Shown: positions 60,738-64,000 of the stretch, piece by piece
Layout of the letters: the number at the start of each line of letters is the position of its first letter
Numbering within the stretch: position 1 is the first letter of the stretch
DNA from: Lepeophtheirus salmonis
Taxonomy: Eukaryota; Arthropoda; Copepoda; Siphonostomatoida; Caligidae
Length of the DNA stretch: 64,000 bases
Reading direction: 5' to 3'
Assembly: GCF_016086655.4 (NCBI RefSeq)
Contig: NC_052143.2
Location: forward strand, 24,257,886-24,321,885
Made by a program: the position numbers and the translations under genes
Notes under the pieces: model-generated
The model's input: the letters and a program-made list of their open reading frames with translations, nothing else
The model's database searches: none
What the model was told of the DNA's origin: nothing

Positions 60738-61628
60738 TTGAAATAACAAACCAACATATATGCATCTAAAATATTGTCTAGATGAGAAGTACATTTTCTA
60801 TGTACTTCAAAAAATCCCCCAAAATAAATTCGCGAAGTAAATTGCAAATTTTGCAAAAAAAATTGTTAATTGCATTTATTGGAATTGTAAAAGAAACAAA
60901 AATCTACCAATATTTTTTTTGTAATTGCAAAAACAAAAAAGTTGTGAAGAATAATGTTGTCGAAAAAATAACCCTTGATAACTGGTTCATTTTTGCAAAT
61001 ATTGGAAAAATTATGCAACAGAATGTTCCGGAAATTAAATATATTTCTTTACTACGATAGACTCTCAAATTTTAGCCCAAAATGTATCGTTTTGTGGTAT
61101 TTCTTTTAAAAATATTGAAAATTGACGTTTGATGAAAAAAAGGGGGGGGGGGTAATGAGTGAAAAATTGAAAAATTATTATGGAAATGACAGATATTTCA
61201 GTTAAATATCAACTTTTATTTGGCAAATTTATATGCAAACCAATCTCCAGACAAATTTCTACAAGCTTTATTATATTTACTAATCCCATTTCCATTGGAA
61301 ATTCATTTTTTTTGCACATGAAATAAACGAAATTGTAATTTTCACCGATTTATTTTTTTGCCCAGAACTTTTTTGATTTTAAATAAATTTAGAAAAAGTA
61401 GTTATTCGTATAGTTCTTCTTTGAAACGTCAATCTCTTTTTGATAAATTACTTAAACCCCTATCTAGTCTCCATGAGCTGCAAAAAAAACGGGTTTTGTG
61501 TTTTTGGCATAGCAATAGAGCCCCTTATATCAGCCCCGAAAAATCGACACCCCCGTCTTAGCACGTCCAAGCTCAAAAGAGGGGCCCATGCAAAATTTCA
61601 GCCCCCTAAATTCAACAGTGTGGAAACG
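60738..61628 (+). repeat. 891-bp dispersed repeat, copy 2
   Basis: Full-length relative of 22470-23360 in the same orientation. It shares the AAAAACAAAAAAGTTGTG-like block, CCCTTGATAACTGGTTCATT and the TTCAACAGTGTG end. A short G10 run (about 61142) and an adjacent (CA)n microsatellite (61646-61665) are private to this copy. Confidence 0.75.
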
Positions 61629-61645
61629 AATGTTTACAGAACATC

Positions 61646-61665
61646 TACACACACACACACACACA
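61646..61665. repeat. (CA)n microsatellite
   Basis: An uninterrupted CA tract of about 20 bases, followed within 30 bases by a short TA tract. Confidence 0.85.
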
Positions 61666-62272
61666 ATCTCTCTTTTATATATATAGATAAAGAAGAATTA
61701 GGGAAGTAAATTAAAGAATCACTACATCATTTAATCTAATGATTAAATGATGATTTTTGATGATAATTTAATAAATAATTTCAAAATACATCAAATCAAT
61801 TTATAACCAGATCAAAATCCATATCCGTAATTCAGTGATTTCTTCAATAATGAAATAAATATTTAAATCCATTTATATATGAATCAGTTATTCTAAAATG
61901 AAGATAATACCTCCGCGTAATATCTTCACAACAAAAAGTGGATTTTGTATCAGTAAATTTAAAGAGATTTTTAATAATTCATCTGTATTTGTAACTATTA
62001 CTATATATTTTTTTTTTTAGTATAAAACGATAAGTTAATAAACTATGTATAGCTATATTTATTTATGATGATTTATATAAATTTAAAAGGATATAAATTT
62101 TTTTCTAAGGTAGGTACATTGTTACTTTTGGATTTAAATGTTACTCAATTATATTCATACTTTTTTTAAATCATCACTTAACAAAATTATATTTCTTTAA
62201 ACAAAACAGCATTATAGAAAAGATTTTAATGGTAGTAATTGGCGTATTATGATTTATGGTTTCTTGAGCCAA

Positions 62273-62664
62273 TTATACGGAAGCAAAGTTATCAAACTCC
62301 TCTTTCGTGAGTTCTCGTACTCCAGCAGGAGCAAAGAATCTATGTTTATTTTTGGCAGTGATCAATCCAAAATTGTACTTCTTCTGGCGTAGTTTTTCCT
62401 CTTTATCAACAAGACCAAATCCAAGACCTACTTTATACTGAGGAAGTTCTTCTAAAGGGATTGCGGTAGACCATACAGCTTGTAGTTTTGGCTCTGCTGC
62501 GCCATCCTTGTCCAATTTATAGACTGTGGGACCACCCTGAGTCAACTGGCTATTCATGAAAAACAATTTAAATGTGATATATATGTATTTGACTAAAGGA
62601 ATACTTTGCTAACTCACCACAAACAAAAGATACAGATAATAATTTGAGGCACTAATACGTTCAT
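62273..62664 (-). CDS. Small probable secreted protein, family not recognised
   Basis: Two-exon model: exon 1 62664-62618, donor TTGTG/GTGAGT; exon 2 62549-62273, acceptor ATGAATAG. The join is in phase and gives 107 residues. Exon 1 plus the junction encodes MNVLVPQIIICIFCLCQ, a hydrophobic stretch that would serve as a signal peptide although it lacks a basic amino end. The mature part begins LTQGGPTVYKLDKDG and is mixed-charge, with two lysine-rich patches and the motif YKVGLGFGLVDKEEK, ending ELTKEEFDNFASV. Cysteine occurs only in the leader. An alternative start inside the intron gives 97 residues without a leader. I do not recognise a family. It is divergent to epsilon-COP, with about 740 bp between them. 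Confidence 0.7.
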
Positions 62665-63401
62665 TATGAATAAAGCAGATTTAAAACAATACTATTATTT
62701 GGGAATGGTTTGGCCTTCATCAATGTTAGTCAAACTATACCTCCTTTTACTTGAGATAAAGAAATATTAAAAAATACTTCATCCCACACAACATTGACTT
62801 ACCTGTTGAAATATTTTGTATATTTCATTATAAGTAGGTTTTTAAGTTAATATGTACATAAACATTTGTTGAATAGTAACTTGTTCTAGACCCTCATCCA
62901 ATTAATTATTTATTGTAATTAATAACTATATTTTTAACTCAAATGCTACAGTTTTTACTGAAAGAGTAATTAATAATTATAATAGTGTTAGAACAAACTT
63001 TTTATAGGAGAAATATGATGAATATCTGAAGAGTGAAGATACATTTTTAACTTATAATAATTTAATAAATATCAAATTTAATAATGAAATAAGATAATTT
63101 ACATTTAATATTATTATTATAGACCCCTTTGCTCCTTCTCTTCACAACCAACTCCAGCCAGCCTTATAAATCGAGATAAATATATATATGATTATTGATT
63201 TCACATCATTTAATAATAATAACAGACAAGCAATAATTATTAATTTCCATAACTATTGATACCCAACTGGCTATATGTTAGGTTCTGTTTGGTACCCCTG
63301 CTTTCAGCTCATTGGATAATTTGACACGTCAAATATCATAATAAGAGTTGTCTTTGATTCATCATTTCGTTAATTAACTTAAGTTAAACTTAGTGAGAGA
63401 A

Positions 63402-64000
63402 ATGTCCGAAGTTGACGAATTAGTTGATGTGAAGAATGCATTTTATATCGGTAATTTCGCTAATACCGTGAAGGAAGCCCAAAAATTAAAGGTTCTTTCC
63501 ATAGTTTATCTATTTTTTTGTTCTGAGTCTGTATTTATTCAAATACTTTTTGTTTCAGGTCTCGGATCCTGACGTGTCCGTCGAGAAGGATGCTTTTATG
63601 TATCGTGGCTATATTGCCATGCGTAAATTTGGGGTCATTCGGAATGAAATTGATGAGGATTCTCATCAGAACTTGCGCCCTCTTTTGACCCTTTCTAAAT
63701 ACTCCGAAAACAAAAATTCGTGCAAGGAGGAAATCCTCTCAGAAGTGGAAAAATCCAACATTGAGGGTCCTATTTCTGCATTAGTTTCTGCTAGTATTTA
63801 TACCCACGAAGGACTTTATGAAAACGCTCTTCGAGTCCTTCATTCCTATTCTGGAAATGACAATTTGGAAATAGCCGCTCTTAAATTACAAATTCTTTTG
63901 AAAATGGATCGCCTAGATCTTGCCAAAAAGGAGTTAAAAGTTATACAAGATATTGATGACGACGCTACTCTCACACAGTTAGCCCAAGCATGGGTGAACA
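63402..64000 (+). CDS. COPE: Coatomer subunit epsilon (epsilon-COP), 5' part
   Basis: COPI coat subunit for Golgi-to-ER vesicles, a helical TPR-like repeat protein that stabilises alpha-COP (family knowledge). Exon 1 is 63402-63491 (MSEVDELVDVKNAFYIGNF to AQKLK), donor AAG/GTTCTT. Exon 2 starts at 63559 after TTTGTTTCAG, in phase 0, and is open to the window end. Diagnostic stretches: DAFMYRGYIAMRKFGVIRNE, SASIYTHEG, LQILLKMDRLDLAKKELK and DDDATLTQLAQAWV. Only about 177 residues of the expected 300 are inside the window. The frame is undamaged. Confidence 0.95.

Noticed and set aside
1..64000. CRISPR arrays, bacterial operons, phage or prophage structure
   Set aside because: Introns, eukaryotic gene families and eukaryotic transposons fill the window; no regular spacer arrays are present.
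1..64000. tRNA or small nuclear RNA genes
   Set aside because: I saw no cloverleaf with A and B boxes by eye; a tRNAscan run would be decisive, and I cannot run it.

Overview
This is a eukaryotic nuclear window, and almost certainly an arthropod. The DNA is very AT-rich, the genes have short GT-AG introns, and the intergenic space is filled with decayed DNA transposons and LTR elements. The gene complement (Ptp69D-type receptor phosphatase, STRIP, LC8 dynein light chain) and the repeat flavour (mariner, P/THAP, Merlin, gypsy, hAT-type MITEs) fit a copepod crustacean such as a sea louse. The genus is my inference; nothing in the window proves it.

Layout. 1-8.9 kb: no convincing gene, several local and dispersed repeats and a mariner fragment. 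8.9-11.1 kb (+): an intronless long-chain acyl-CoA synthetase of the ACSL3/4 group, broken by two single-A frameshifts. 12.0-19.9 kb (-): a twelve-exon receptor tyrosine phosphatase (2 Ig, 3 FN3, TM, 2 PTP domains), probable Ptp69D orthologue. 20-26.5 kb: intergenic repeats, a near-perfect hairpin and a degenerate tandem array. 26.5-32.5 kb (-): STRIP1/2 (striatin-interacting protein), 15 exons, reconstructed with all phases consistent. 32.7-34.9 kb (+): COQ5, head-to-head with STRIP1, with one extra A in exon 1. 35.4-35.7 kb (-): LC8 dynein light chain. 35.7-62.2 kb: a gene-poor transposon zone holding an internally deleted mariner, a Tc1/mariner-like relic, two gypsy relics, two P/THAP9-like elements (one with ~230-bp inverted termini), and a Merlin fragment. 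62.3-62.7 kb (-): a small probably secreted orphan protein. 63.4-64 kb (+): the 5' part of epsilon-COP, running off the window.

The host genes are unrelated housekeeping or signalling genes (lipid activation, axon-guidance type phosphatase, STRIPAK scaffold, ubiquinone synthesis, dynein light chain, COPI coat). There is no operon-like logic except the divergent STRIP1/COQ5 pair. I found no clearly new biological system. The most promising item is the 2.64-kb P-type element at 56.46-59.10 kb. It keeps long terminal repeats and a THAP-like/SAP/coiled-coil amino part but has lost the catalytic core, an architecture like the repressor-encoding KP deletion derivatives of Drosophila P. Three independent +1 A shifts in otherwise intact genes suggest base-call errors in A-runs.
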